Shown: positions 1-6,900 of the stretch, one piece after another | Position numbering within the stretch: the first letter of the stretch is position 1 | Layout: the number at the start of each line of letters is the position of its first letter | Assembly (NCBI GenBank): GCA_020722685.1 | Contig: DYKH01000091.1 | Location: 11,053 to 21,902, forward strand | Reading direction: 5' to 3' | Source: Caldithrix sp. | GTDB taxonomy: Bacteria > KSB1 > UBA2214 > DYKH01 | Length of the DNA: 10,850 bases | Made by a program: the position numbers and the translations under genes | Notes under the pieces: model-generated | Seen by the model: only the letters and a program-made list of their open reading frames with translations | Told to the model about the DNA's origin: nothing | Database searches by the model: none

Positions 1-524
1 ATGAAAGCTATGAAAAGTTCGACAATGACGATAACAAGAACTTTGGCCTGCGGGTCAGACAAAGCATCGGCAAGTATCTAAGCCTGGGTGGCTTTTACTA
101 TCGAGGTAAAGAGAGTTCGCGTCGGAGTTACGTCGATCTTCCGTCTTATCGTGAAGTTAAAGTCACCAACGAAATTACCTATGCCGGCCCGGACGTGAAT
201 CTTTCTGCCGGCCCCATCGAGATCACAGCCCAGTATTTGGAGCGAACCGACACCAATCCGTATTTCTGGATCGGAAAATGGGCCGCCGAGAAGCGGACGA
301 CCGGAACCGTTGTAGAAATGATCGTCGCCCCGCATCAGGATCGCTCGCGCTGGTATTTCGTCGGGCTGTACAATGACATCTTTTCCCATTCCATGGAGTA
401 TCAATCGCTCACAGTAAATGCCACTTACTTGCTGAAACGCAACCTTCGCCTCAGTGCGGAGGTGACGCGCTTCCTCAAGGCAGAAGAAAACCGCTTTGTG
501 CTGGGCATGACGACGGCTTTTTGA
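1..524 (+). CDS. Outer-membrane beta-barrel protein, 3' part (5' end outside window)
   Basis: The frame starting at base 3 is open from the window edge to the TGA at 522-524, so this is the C-terminal part (about 173 residues) of a longer protein. A start at 195 is possible but unlikely, because the reading frame and the same amphipathic pattern continue upstream of it. The segment alternates polar and hydrophobic or aromatic residues in strands of roughly 8-12 (for example YLSLGGFYYRG, IEITAQYLER, RWYFVGLYND, SLTVNATYLL, LRLSAEVTRF) separated by short polar turns, and ends in ...VLGMTTAF. A terminal Phe on a final amphipathic strand is the usual beta-signal recognised by the BAM complex. The pattern fits a porin-like barrel, but no substrate or named family can be assigned. 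Its N-terminal domain and signal peptide cannot be seen. Confidence 0.75.
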   Translation, partial: ESYEKFDNDDNKNFGLRVRQSIGKYLSLGGFYYRGKESSRRSYVDLPSYREVKVTNEITYAGPDVNLSAGPIEITAQYLERTDTNPYFWIGKWAAEKRTTGTVVEMIVAPHQDRSRWYFVGLYNDIFSHSMEYQSLTVNATYLLKRNLRLSAEVTRFLKAEENRFVLGMTTAF

Positions 525-658
525 GCGTTAGAGCGATGTGCTCCCAATAGCGGTCGATTCTTGCTCTGACAGCCCCGACGGATTCACGTTTGATTTGTCG
601 GTGAGCTAAAAGCCGTAAAGGGAGAAATCATTTGGGCATATTCGCCTAAGAAGGATCA

Positions 659-1291
659 ATGAGACTCAGATTCCCAATCGTCCTGTGTTTGACTCTGCTA
701 ATGGCATCATTCGCTCACGCCCAGCTTTTGCGCGGCTATGGCGTGAAGGCAGGCGCAGTTGCAGCCAACCAAACCTGAGGCTATGCTTCCGGCATCGACA
801 TCGACCCCGAAACTCGTTGGGGCTACGATTTCGGCCTGTTTATCGAGGCGATCAACATCCCGTTCATCAGCTTGCTGATTGAAATGCACTATGTGCAAAA
901 AGGCTTCAGTATGCGCACCATGATCACCACGGCTGCTGATCCAACAGGTATCGGAACAATGACCACCAAGCCTCGTCTCGACTATCTCTCGATCCCACTG
1001 ATGGCCAAGGTTCGATTCGGAATGGGCGGTATGACGCCCTTTATCGCTGCCGGGCCGAGGTACGACCTCTTTGTGAACAGAGAATCAGAAGGTGTGGGAG
1101 CTGTTTACGACAAGCTCAAAAACACCGACAGCGGCATCACCGTCGCAGCAGGTATGGAGCTGTCGGTGCCGCTTTTGCTGGGAATCACGGCTGAGGCCCG
1201 TTACAGTCCAAGCTTTGACGACATCTATCACACGGAGCTTTTGGCTGTCAAAAACAAGTCCTTTGAGTTCTTGTTGGGCGTTCGTTTTTGA
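659..1291 (+). pseudogene. PorT-like outer-membrane beta-barrel protein interrupted by an in-frame TGA
   Basis: The ATG at 659 follows an AAGGA ribosome-binding site at 651-655. The first 22 residues (MRLRFPIVLCLTLLMASFAH) form a clear Sec signal peptide ending near AHA-Q. The mature start LLRGYGVKAGAVAANQT resembles the first strand of the PF13568-type (PorT/OMP_b-brl_2) barrels. Codon 40 is TGA (776-778), yet the same frame then stays open for 170 more codons with family-typical content: IEMHYVQKGF, a LDYLSIPLMAKVRF strand pair, TPFIAAGPRYDLF, and a final strand ending FLLGVRF. With the TGA ignored the product would be 210 residues, the usual size for this family. The likely ancestral codon is TGG (Trp). 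Other genes here use TGA as a genuine stop, so wholesale recoding is unlikely. A nonsense mutation or a sequencing error are the main options. Translation could restart downstream, for example near 872, but the product would have no signal peptide. Confidence 0.8.
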
Positions 1292-1345
1292 AGCCAGAAT
1301 CTCCTTGGAGCATTCGCATTGTCGTGAACGAAGGATTTTTGCTTG

Positions 1346-1439
1346 GACAGGATGAACCGGATTTCCATGATGGACTGGATGGATTGAAAAAGGAATGAGA
1401 GCGATCCTGTCGATCCGCTCTTATCCTGGGCATCCTGTC
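1346..1439. repeat. GGAT-rich imperfect palindrome (candidate dispersed intergenic repeat)
   Basis: The left arm at 1346-1362 (gacaggatgaaccggat) and the right arm at 1423-1439 (atcctgggcatcctgtc) are inverted copies matching at 14 of 17 positions. Between them lie further GGAT words on the left, and on the right a smaller hairpin at 1399-1420: stem gagcg-atc with gat-cgctc, one bulged C and a ctgtc loop. The element fills much of the 200-bp gap between the broken barrel gene and rfaE1. From memory, GGATnnnCAGGAT-type imperfect palindromes recur in intergenic DNA of several environmental phyla, but copy number cannot be judged from one copy. Confidence 0.6.
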
Positions 1440-1491
1440 TCACGGTTTTCAACTTTAGGCGAGACATCTTTTGAGGATATTTTCGAGTCTG

Positions 1492-2484
1492 ATGAAAGTC
1501 ACCAAAGATCGCATTAAGCAGTGGATAGAGAAAATACAGCAGCAAAAGGTCCTCGTCTTGGGCGATTTGATGCTGGATCAATTCATCTGGGGCAAAGTGA
1601 ATCGCATTTCGCCGGAAGCCCCCGTTCCCGTTGTCCATGTCACCCACGAATCCGCCTATCCGGGGGGAGCGGCCAACGTCGCCAGAAACCTCTCGGATTT
1701 TGGCCTCTCCGTGCACGTTGGCGGCATTTTGGGAAACGACGCCAATGGCAGCTCGCTGCTCAGATTGTTGGAAGCTGCGGGCATTTCCACCCAAGCCATT
1801 CTGCCACTGATGGGATTTCCCACCATTATCAAGACCCGAATCATCGCCCGGCACCAGCAGGTCGTGAGAGTGGATCGAGAAGAGAGACATCAGTTGACCG
1901 AGCACGATTTGAGGCAATTGCTGCCTCGCCTATTGAATGTGCTGCCGCAGGTGAACGCCGTCATTTTGGAGGATTACGGCAAGGGATTTATCACTCAAGA
2001 TCTGGTTAGCAAAATCGTAGGCTTGGCAAAGCGCAATGGAACGATCGTGGCCGTGGATCCGAATCCCAATAATCCATTGGATTGGAGCGGCGTGACGGTG
2101 TTGAAACCAAACCGTCAAGAAGCCTATGCGGCGGCGGGAATGCCTTTTGCCGAGGATGAGGATAGTCTGTTCGAAGCTGGCAATCGACTGTTGGATAAAT
2201 GGCAAATACCCTATCTATTGGTCACCTTGGGCGAAGAGGGAATGATCTTGTTTCATCCGCCGGAAAAGCCGTACCACACGCCGACGCGCGCCCGCGAGGT
2301 TTTCGACGTCTCCGGAGCCGGCGACACGGCCATTGCTTTCTTTACCGCGGCTTTGGCGGCTGGACTGCCCGGGACCGAAGCAGCCGAAGTCGCCAACCAT
2401 GCCGCCGGTGTGGTGGTCGGCAAGCTGGGAACGGCCACTTTGAAGCCGGAAGAACTCTTGAACAGTTTTTTGCACCATGTCTAA
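1492..2484 (+). CDS. rfaE1: D-glycero-beta-D-manno-heptose-7-phosphate kinase (RfaE1/HldE N-terminal type)
   Basis: This PfkB/ribokinase-fold sugar kinase phosphorylates D-glycero-D-manno-heptose 7-phosphate at C1, giving the 1,7-bisphosphate in the cytoplasmic pathway to ADP- or GDP-heptose for the LPS core or other glycans. From the ATG at 1492 it has 330 residues, the usual length of the stand-alone kinase domain; there is no fused cytidylyl/adenylyltransferase domain. Diagnostic features are GDLMLDQFIWGKVNRISPEA (24-43), the PfkB glycine motif YPGGAANVARNL (57-68), VDPNP (188-192), LKPNRQEA (204-211) and the anion-hole/catalytic DVSGAGDT (272-279, base D278). An in-frame TTG at 1471 would add seven residues; 1492 is preferred because family members begin close to this point, although neither start has a strong ribosome-binding site. 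It overlaps gmhB by 8 bases, implying co-translation with the next enzyme of the pathway. Confidence 0.93.
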   Translation: MKVTKDRIKQWIEKIQQQKVLVLGDLMLDQFIWGKVNRISPEAPVPVVHVTHESAYPGGAANVARNLSDFGLSVHVGGILGNDANGSSLLRLLEAAGISTQAILPLMGFPTIIKTRIIARHQQVVRVDREERHQLTEHDLRQLLPRLLNVLPQVNAVILEDYGKGFITQDLVSKIVGLAKRNGTIVAVDPNPNNPLDWSGVTVLKPNRQEAYAAAGMPFAEDEDSLFEAGNRLLDKWQIPYLLVTLGEEGMILFHPPEKPYHTPTRAREVFDVSGAGDTAIAFFTAALAAGLPGTEAAEVANHAAGVVVGKLGTATLKPEELLNSFLHHV

Positions 2485-3049
2485 ACCAGCCGTTTTCTTC
2501 GATCGCGATGCTACCCTCATTAAGGACGTACCCTATAATGGTGATCCGGCTCTGGTGAAGCTGATGCCTTACGCCGCCGAATCCCTGCGAATGTTGAAGA
2601 AGCATGGCTTTGAATTGTTCATTGTTTCCAACCAAGCGGGCGTGGCGCATGGACTCATCACCAAAGAACAGGTGGCGGCCGTGAACGCGGAGATGCTGCG
2701 GCAGCTTGAGGAGCCGTTCTTCTCAGCTATTTACTACTGCTATGATGGCCCGGACGACCCGGAACCAACGTGTCGCAAGCCTTCGCCGCAGATGGTTTTT
2801 CAGGCGAGCGATGAGCACGACCTGAATTTGGCCGCATCCTTTTTTGTGGGGGATAAGCCGGCGGACATGGAATGCGGGCGGAATGCCGGTTGCCGCACAG
2901 TTCTGGTTTTAGCCGGCGAGGATTTGCCCTATCAGCAGCCGGCAAAAGCCTTGGCGGATTATGTTGCTAATGACTTGATGGAAGCGGCGAAGTGGATTTG
3001 CCGGCAAACTATACTCGTTAAGGCTTCTTCTTTCATGTCATGCCTGTGA
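2477..3049 (+). CDS. gmhB: D-glycero-beta-D-manno-heptose-1,7-bisphosphate 7-phosphatase (GmhB-type, HAD)
   Basis: A HAD-superfamily phosphatase of subclass IIIA, expected to remove the 7-phosphate from heptose 1,7-bisphosphate made by the upstream kinase. The motifs are in order: motif I FFDRDAT (7-13; nucleophile D9, acid/base D11), motif II SNQAG (51-55), motif III lysine in CRKP (K101), and motif IV VGDKPAD (124-130). Three points are unusual. Motif I has Ala where Gly is normal (DRDAT versus DRDGT/DRDGV). The zinc loop of classic GmhB (CxH...CxC) keeps only C88 and C99. The last ~16 residues, after ...EAAKWI, look non-homologous, and the final codons FMSCL-stop are encoded by the left arm of the palindromic element at 3037-3106. 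The native protein probably ended near residue 174. It starts inside rfaE1 without a clear ribosome-binding site, which suggests translational coupling. A related phosphatase for another sugar phosphate is possible, but the neighbour makes GmhB much more likely. Confidence 0.87.
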   Translation: MSKPAVFFDRDATLIKDVPYNGDPALVKLMPYAAESLRMLKKHGFELFIVSNQAGVAHGLITKEQVAAVNAEMLRQLEEPFFSAIYYCYDGPDDPEPTCRKPSPQMVFQASDEHDLNLAASFFVGDKPADMECGRNAGCRTVLVLAGEDLPYQQPAKALADYVANDLMEAAKWICRQTILVKASSFMSCL

Positions 3050-3106
3050 ATACAGGCATCTCCTAACACTCTATTCACTGGGAGATTCCTGCATACGTAG
3101 GATGAC
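3037..3106. repeat. 70-bp palindromic element (GTCAT...ATGAC ends) at the gmhB 3' end
   Basis: The element begins GTCATGCC at 3037 and ends GGATGAC at 3106. The arms at 3037-3063 and 3080-3106 are inverted relatives: the right arm in reverse complement reads GTCATCCTACG, then ATGCAGGAATCTCCC. The left arm contains a perfect 8-bp hairpin, ATGCCTGT-gaat-ACAGGCAT (3039-3058). The right arm has a similar but imperfect hairpin. The layout of two small hairpins with GTCAT tips and a short unique centre resembles the GTCATTCCCGCG-type REP/dRS3-like palindromes found in many bacteria. It contains the gmhB stop codon and could also act as an RNA hairpin at the end of that transcript. Confidence 0.7.
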
Positions 3107-3257
3107 AGCACCGGCAGGACACCCCGTGATTGGTCACAAGAACACCTTGCCGACATTCATAAGATTCCGAGTTTGCATCTAACTGTACGACTGTGATTTG
3201 TAACCAAAGCGGAGCAACAAAAGTCTATTTCGCTGCTTTTGCTCAATAGAGGAAAAG

Positions 3258-4415
3258 ATGAGTTTCACACCGGATTATCGGCATTTTGCCGCTGTCATGC
3301 AGAACAAAAGACCCAAAAGACTGCCGCTCTATGAGCACCTCATCAGTACGTTGGTAATGGAACAAATTCTGGATCACCCGTTTGCAGAATTGGTCAAAGG
3401 GGACAAAGCGGAGGTGCAGGAATTCGCCCGCCAATATTGCCGTTTTTTTCGGGAAATGACCTACGACGTCATCTCCTTCGAGGTGTGCATCACGGAAATA
3501 CTGCCCGACAATGGCGCCTTGCGCGGCGGCAAGCCCGGTCCCATTCAAAGTCGTGCGGACTTTCAAAGCTATCCATGGGAAGATCTGCCGGACAAGTTCT
3601 GGCGGCTTGCCGGCCCGCAATTCGATGCCATGATCGACGCCCTCCCGGCGGGAATGAAATTTGTCGGTGGGATCGGCAATGGGGTGTTTGAGATCAGCGA
3701 AGACTTGGTGGGACTGGAATATCTCCCGCTCATGCAAGTGGACGATCCCCAGCTTTATTCCGATCTTTTCCGAAAGATCGGCGACCTGATGCTGAACATT
3801 TGGACGGAATTCCTCAAAAAGTACCAGGACGCCTTTGTCGCTTGCCGCTTCGGCGACGACCTGGGTTTCAAATCCTCCCTGCTGACCAACCCAAACACAT
3901 TTCGTAAGCACATCCTGCCGGAATATCGCCGCGTGGTGGATGCCATTCATGCGGCCGGGAAGCCTTTCCTGTGGCACTCTTGCGGCTGCGTCTTCGAGGT
4001 GATGGAGGACCTCATCGGCATTGGCATCAATGCCAAGCATTCCAATGAAGACGCCATTGCGCCCTTTCCGCGCTGGATCGCCGAATATGGAGATCGCATT
4101 GGCTTAGTCGGCGGCTTTGACATGAACTTTATGTACCAGAAAAACCCTGAGGAGATTTTTGCAGAAATTCGCCGGACCGGACGTGAGTATCGCAATCGCG
4201 CGCAAGGCTATGCATTGGGAACCGGCAACTCAATCCCGGATACGTTTCCTCCGGAAAACTATTTAGCGATGATCCGCGCGGCACAAGCAATACGCAAGGA
4301 TGAAGGTATGGAATCAGGAGCGATCAACTACCAAACAGTAGATTGGCAAAATCCTGAATTCAAGCCGCAGGAGGCGTCTCCAGCCGTCCGCCGAGGCGGA
4401 TCGGGCTTGGCATGA
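3258..4415 (+). CDS. Uroporphyrinogen decarboxylase-family protein (corrinoid methyltransferase-like)
   Basis: A 385-residue soluble protein of the URO-D superfamily (TIM barrel). The ATG at 3258 has AGAGGA just upstream (3248-3253). The sequence is closer to the MtaA/CmuA-like methyltransferase branch than to HemE: it has FGDDLGFKSSLLTNP (198-212), LPEYRRVVDAIHAAGKP (220-236), the WHSCG segment (239-243) whose H240 and C242 match the HxC zinc-ligand pair of that branch, and GTGNSIPD (321-328). The N-terminal arginine motif that HemE uses to bind porphyrin is not evident, so haem synthesis is improbable. Members of this uncharacterised group often occur near carbohydrate catabolism genes; the actual substrate cannot be read from the sequence. 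The last ~15 residues (ASPAVRRGGSGLA) look low-complexity, and their DNA contains a perfect tccgcc-ga-ggcgga hairpin (4387-4400), so the tail may derive from a small repeat. Confidence 0.85.
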   Translation: MSFTPDYRHFAAVMQNKRPKRLPLYEHLISTLVMEQILDHPFAELVKGDKAEVQEFARQYCRFFREMTYDVISFEVCITEILPDNGALRGGKPGPIQSRADFQSYPWEDLPDKFWRLAGPQFDAMIDALPAGMKFVGGIGNGVFEISEDLVGLEYLPLMQVDDPQLYSDLFRKIGDLMLNIWTEFLKKYQDAFVACRFGDDLGFKSSLLTNPNTFRKHILPEYRRVVDAIHAAGKPFLWHSCGCVFEVMEDLIGIGINAKHSNEDAIAPFPRWIAEYGDRIGLVGGFDMNFMYQKNPEEIFAEIRRTGREYRNRAQGYALGTGNSIPDTFPPENYLAMIRAAQAIRKDEGMESGAINYQTVDWQNPEFKPQEASPAVRRGGSGLA

Positions 4416-4452
4416 CGCCGATCTAAAGAGAGAGAGTGAGAATCTATTGTGC

Positions 4453-4475
4453 CGTTGCAAAAGCAACGCTGTTTT
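4453..4475 (+). terminator. Possible weak rho-independent terminator after the URO-D-family gene
   Basis: A perfect 6-bp stem cgttgc-aaaa-gcaacg (4453-4468) is followed two bases later by gtttt (4471-4475), about 40 bases downstream of the URO-D-family stop codon. The stem is short and the T run only four bases, so this is a tentative call. Confidence 0.35.
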
Positions 4476-4563
4476 GATAGAGTAGAAGCACTTCTCAAAG
4501 GCTACACGGCGATCAAGTGAGACTAAAACTGTTAGAATCGGTTCAATAAGCGGAGGTAATTTT

Positions 4564-5246
4564 ATGGCAAAAGAAAATCAGTCACGCGGCAAATGCGTTT
4601 TCTGTGGGGAAGAGAAAACGGGAAGGGGCATGGCAAAGCACTTGGCTGCTTGCCAAGAAAGGCAACAAGCAAACGCCTTGGCGGAACAAAATGGCGGAGA
4701 ACGAGAGAAGCTCTACCATCTGCAGATACGAGATCTCTATGATCATGACTATTGGCTGCATCTGGAAATGCAGGGCCAGGCAACATTGGGGATCTTGACG
4801 ACTACTTGCGGGCCATCTGGTTGGAATGCTGCGATCACCTCAGCCAGTTTTCAGTTGGCGGTTGGCGGGGTCCCGAGATCGATATGGGCTCATGGATTGA
4901 GCGGGTGTTTGCGTCAGGAGTCGAGTTAACGCATATCTACGATTTCGGAACTTCGTCATATACGACCGTCAAGGCGGTCGGTATGCGCCAGGGCATTCCA
5001 CTCACATTTCGTCCCATCTACTTGATGGCTCGGAATACTCTTCCGATGCAAACCTGCAAGGAGTGCGGACAGCCCGCTTCCTGGCTGTGTATGGAATGCC
5101 TATATAATGACGAGGAATCCGGCGCGCTGTGCGATTTGCATGCAGAAAGTCATCCCCACGAGGAATACGGCGGGCCGACACCGCTGGTCAATTCCCCCAG
5201 AATGGGTCTTTGCGGCTATACCGGTCCCGCTAATCCGCCTTATTAA
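4564..5246 (+). pseudogene. pRiA4b ORF-3-like (PF07929-type) protein with two Cys/His clusters, split by a one-base deletion
   Basis: The gene has an excellent start: GGAGG at 4552-4556, seven bases before the ATG at 4564. The first frame encodes C11-V-F-C14...H26...C30, a small zinc-finger-like knuckle, then YHLQIRDLYDHDYWLHLEMQ, the first strands of the plasmid pRiA4b ORF-3-like domain. After ...QATLG the frame turns into unrelated sequence and stops at 4929. The homologous continuation (GDLDDYLRAIWLECCDHLSQF, then LTHIYDFGTSSYTTV) is in another frame that runs to 5246. Adding one G to the GGGG run at 4788-4791 joins the two into a 227-residue protein. Its end carries a second metal-binding-like cluster (C165, C168, C176, C179, C190, H193, H197, H199 in joined numbering). 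The function of this family is unknown; some members carry the name 'IS1096 passenger TnpR family', but no recombinase motif is visible here. Sequencing error, true pseudogene and -1 frameshifting are all compatible with the data. Confidence 0.8.
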
Positions 5247-5298
5247 CCGGAATTGGCGATTGAAATCGCAGGCAAAGACATGCAGGTCACCATATTGT

Positions 5299-5303
5299 GG
5301 AGG
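5299..5303 (+). promoter_or_regulatory. Ribosome-binding site fixing the GH28 start
   Basis: GGAGG lies six bases before the ATG at 5310, which also begins a clear signal peptide. This makes 5310 the start in preference to the in-frame upstream codon at 5253. Confidence 0.8.
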
Positions 5304-5309
5304 CTGCTC

Positions 5310-6890
5310 ATGAAATCGGCAAATTGTTGCCGCTTTACTTTCATGCTGGGTATTCTATTGGCTCTCTTTGGAGCGGCATCGGTTTTCGCGCAGGCCATTC
5401 AAGCGCCCACCATGTACAACGTCCGCGATTTCGGAGCGAAAGGTGACGGGACGAGCAAAGACACGCAGGCCATACAAGGGGCCATTGATCTTTGCAACAG
5501 CCGCGGCGGCGGAACCGTTTCTTTTCCTCCGGGCAACTATCTCAGCGGCAGCTTGCACCTCAAAAGCAATGTCGCGCTGTTTCTGGACCACGGGGCAACG
5601 ATTACCGCCAGTAAGGATGAAGTCGACTTTGATCCCTACGAAAAACTGGATTTCAAGAACGATGCCGATCATGAAACCAGCTTTTTTCACTATGCGTTGA
5701 TTTGGGGCGAAGACGTCGAGCGAATCGCCATCACCGGCACCGGAATCATCGACGGCAATCGCAGCAAGCGCGGCGGCCCAAAGCCCATTGCCTTGAAGCG
5801 ATGCAAACACGTTACCATCAGGGACGTTACTATTCTCAACGCACCGAATTATGCCATCAGCATGTTGGGCGCCGACTATGTGAACATCGACGGGGTCAAC
5901 ATTCTCAACGGCTATTGCGACGGCATCGATCCGGACTGCTGCCACCAGGTGCGCATTTCCAATTGTCACATCGAGTGTTGGGACGACGCCATCGTCCCCA
6001 AAGCCAGCTTTTCTTTGGGAGAGCGCCGGTCAACGGAAAATCTCACCATCACCAACTGCATTTTGGCGACCAACTGTAACGCCTTCAAGCTCGGCACCGA
6101 ATCCGGCGGAGATTTCAAATACATCACCGTTAGCAACTGCGTCATGTTCGACCGTCCCGGCATGAGCGCGCCGATGGCGGGTATCGCTTTAGAGTCGGTT
6201 GACGGGTCCAATATCGCCGGTATTGCCGTCTCCAACATTTCCATGAAAAACGTGCGGGCGCCCATTTTTCTCCGTCTCGGCAACCGCGGCCGCGACCTAG
6301 CGACTCCGGTGCCCGGCACGCTAAAAGACGTTGTCATTAGCAACATCGTGGCGACCGGCGCCGAGCTACCTTGCGTCTTGGCAGGCCTTCCGAATCATCC
6401 CATAGAAGCCGTGCAATTGGAAAACATCCGCATCACCTACAAGGGCGGCGGAACCTTAGAGCAAACAAAAATAAATGTGCCGGAACAAGTTGCCAAATAT
6501 CCGGACGCTCGCATGTTCGGAGAGCTGCCGGCCTATGGTTTTTATGTTCGGCACGTCAATGGACTCAAGCTGCATCATGTGAGCTTGGCGCTGCAATCGC
6601 CCGATTTGCGGCACGCTCTCGTTTGCGACGATGCTGCAAACTTGGAAGTGGAATCATTCTCGGCACCCACGAGCGAAGGAGCCGAATCTACTTTAAAATT
6701 CACCCAAGTGAAAGACGCTCTCATTCGCGGATGTAGTCCGCCGACCGGCGCAGAGGTGTTTCTCAAAGTGTTCGGTGAATCCTCATCGGGCATTGCGCTG
6801 CTTGGGAATGATTTTAGCAGGGTGAAAGAGGCTGTGGTTTTGGGAGAAGAGGTAGGTAAAAAGGCCGTAGCCGTTCAGGCTGAGAGGTAA
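5310..6890 (+). CDS. Secreted glycoside hydrolase family 28-type right-handed beta-helix protein (polygalacturonase-like)
   Basis: A protein of 526 residues with a signal peptide (MKSANCCRFTFMLGILLALF, then GAASVFAQA). It opens with the pectate-lyase-3/GH28 capping motif NVRDFGAKGDGTSKDTQAI (37-55), followed by beta-helix coils rich in short Ile/Val-Asn strands (ITGTGIIDGN, VTIRDVTILN, VNIDGVNILN). The GH28 acidic residues can be placed: CDGID (203-207, D204 replacing the NxD aspartate) and the aspartate pair D225-D226 in WDDA. The usual Gly-His-Gly loop is replaced by NAFKLGTES (257-265), so the conserved catalytic-site histidine is absent, and the RxK motif is at best represented by R322-L-G-N-R326. 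It may act on an unusual uronic-acid or rhamnose-containing linkage, or be an atypical or inactive relative. Export to the periplasm or outside is predicted. The esterase-like and sugar-oxidising proteins nearby suggest use of an acetylated polysaccharide, which is inference. Confidence 0.85.
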   Translation: MKSANCCRFTFMLGILLALFGAASVFAQAIQAPTMYNVRDFGAKGDGTSKDTQAIQGAIDLCNSRGGGTVSFPPGNYLSGSLHLKSNVALFLDHGATITASKDEVDFDPYEKLDFKNDADHETSFFHYALIWGEDVERIAITGTGIIDGNRSKRGGPKPIALKRCKHVTIRDVTILNAPNYAISMLGADYVNIDGVNILNGYCDGIDPDCCHQVRISNCHIECWDDAIVPKASFSLGERRSTENLTITNCILATNCNAFKLGTESGGDFKYITVSNCVMFDRPGMSAPMAGIALESVDGSNIAGIAVSNISMKNVRAPIFLRLGNRGRDLATPVPGTLKDVVISNIVATGAELPCVLAGLPNHPIEAVQLENIRITYKGGGTLEQTKINVPEQVAKYPDARMFGELPAYGFYVRHVNGLKLHHVSLALQSPDLRHALVCDDAANLEVESFSAPTSEGAESTLKFTQVKDALIRGCSPPTGAEVFLKVFGESSSGIALLGNDFSRVKEAVVLGEEVGKKAVAVQAER

Positions 6891-6900
6891 AGAGCCAGAG

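Noticed and set aside
776..778. Selenocysteine or genome-wide UGA=Trp recoding at the barrel-gene TGA
   Set aside because: No SECIS-like hairpin was recognised just downstream, beta-barrels are not selenoproteins, and several intact genes here end in TGA at the expected place.
1228..1917. Long minus-strand open frame of 229 codons across the rfaE1 5' half and the intergenic repeat
   Set aside because: It is antisense to a strongly supported kinase gene and shows no domain pattern of its own.
3243..4040. 265-codon minus-strand open frame opposite the URO-D-family gene
   Set aside because: It mirrors codon bias of the sense gene, and the sense strand has clear conserved motifs and a ribosome-binding site.
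5253..5309. N-terminal extension of the GH28 protein to the in-frame codon at 5253
   Set aside because: The GGAGG at 5299-5303 and the signal peptide start at 5310 would both be wasted by the longer form.
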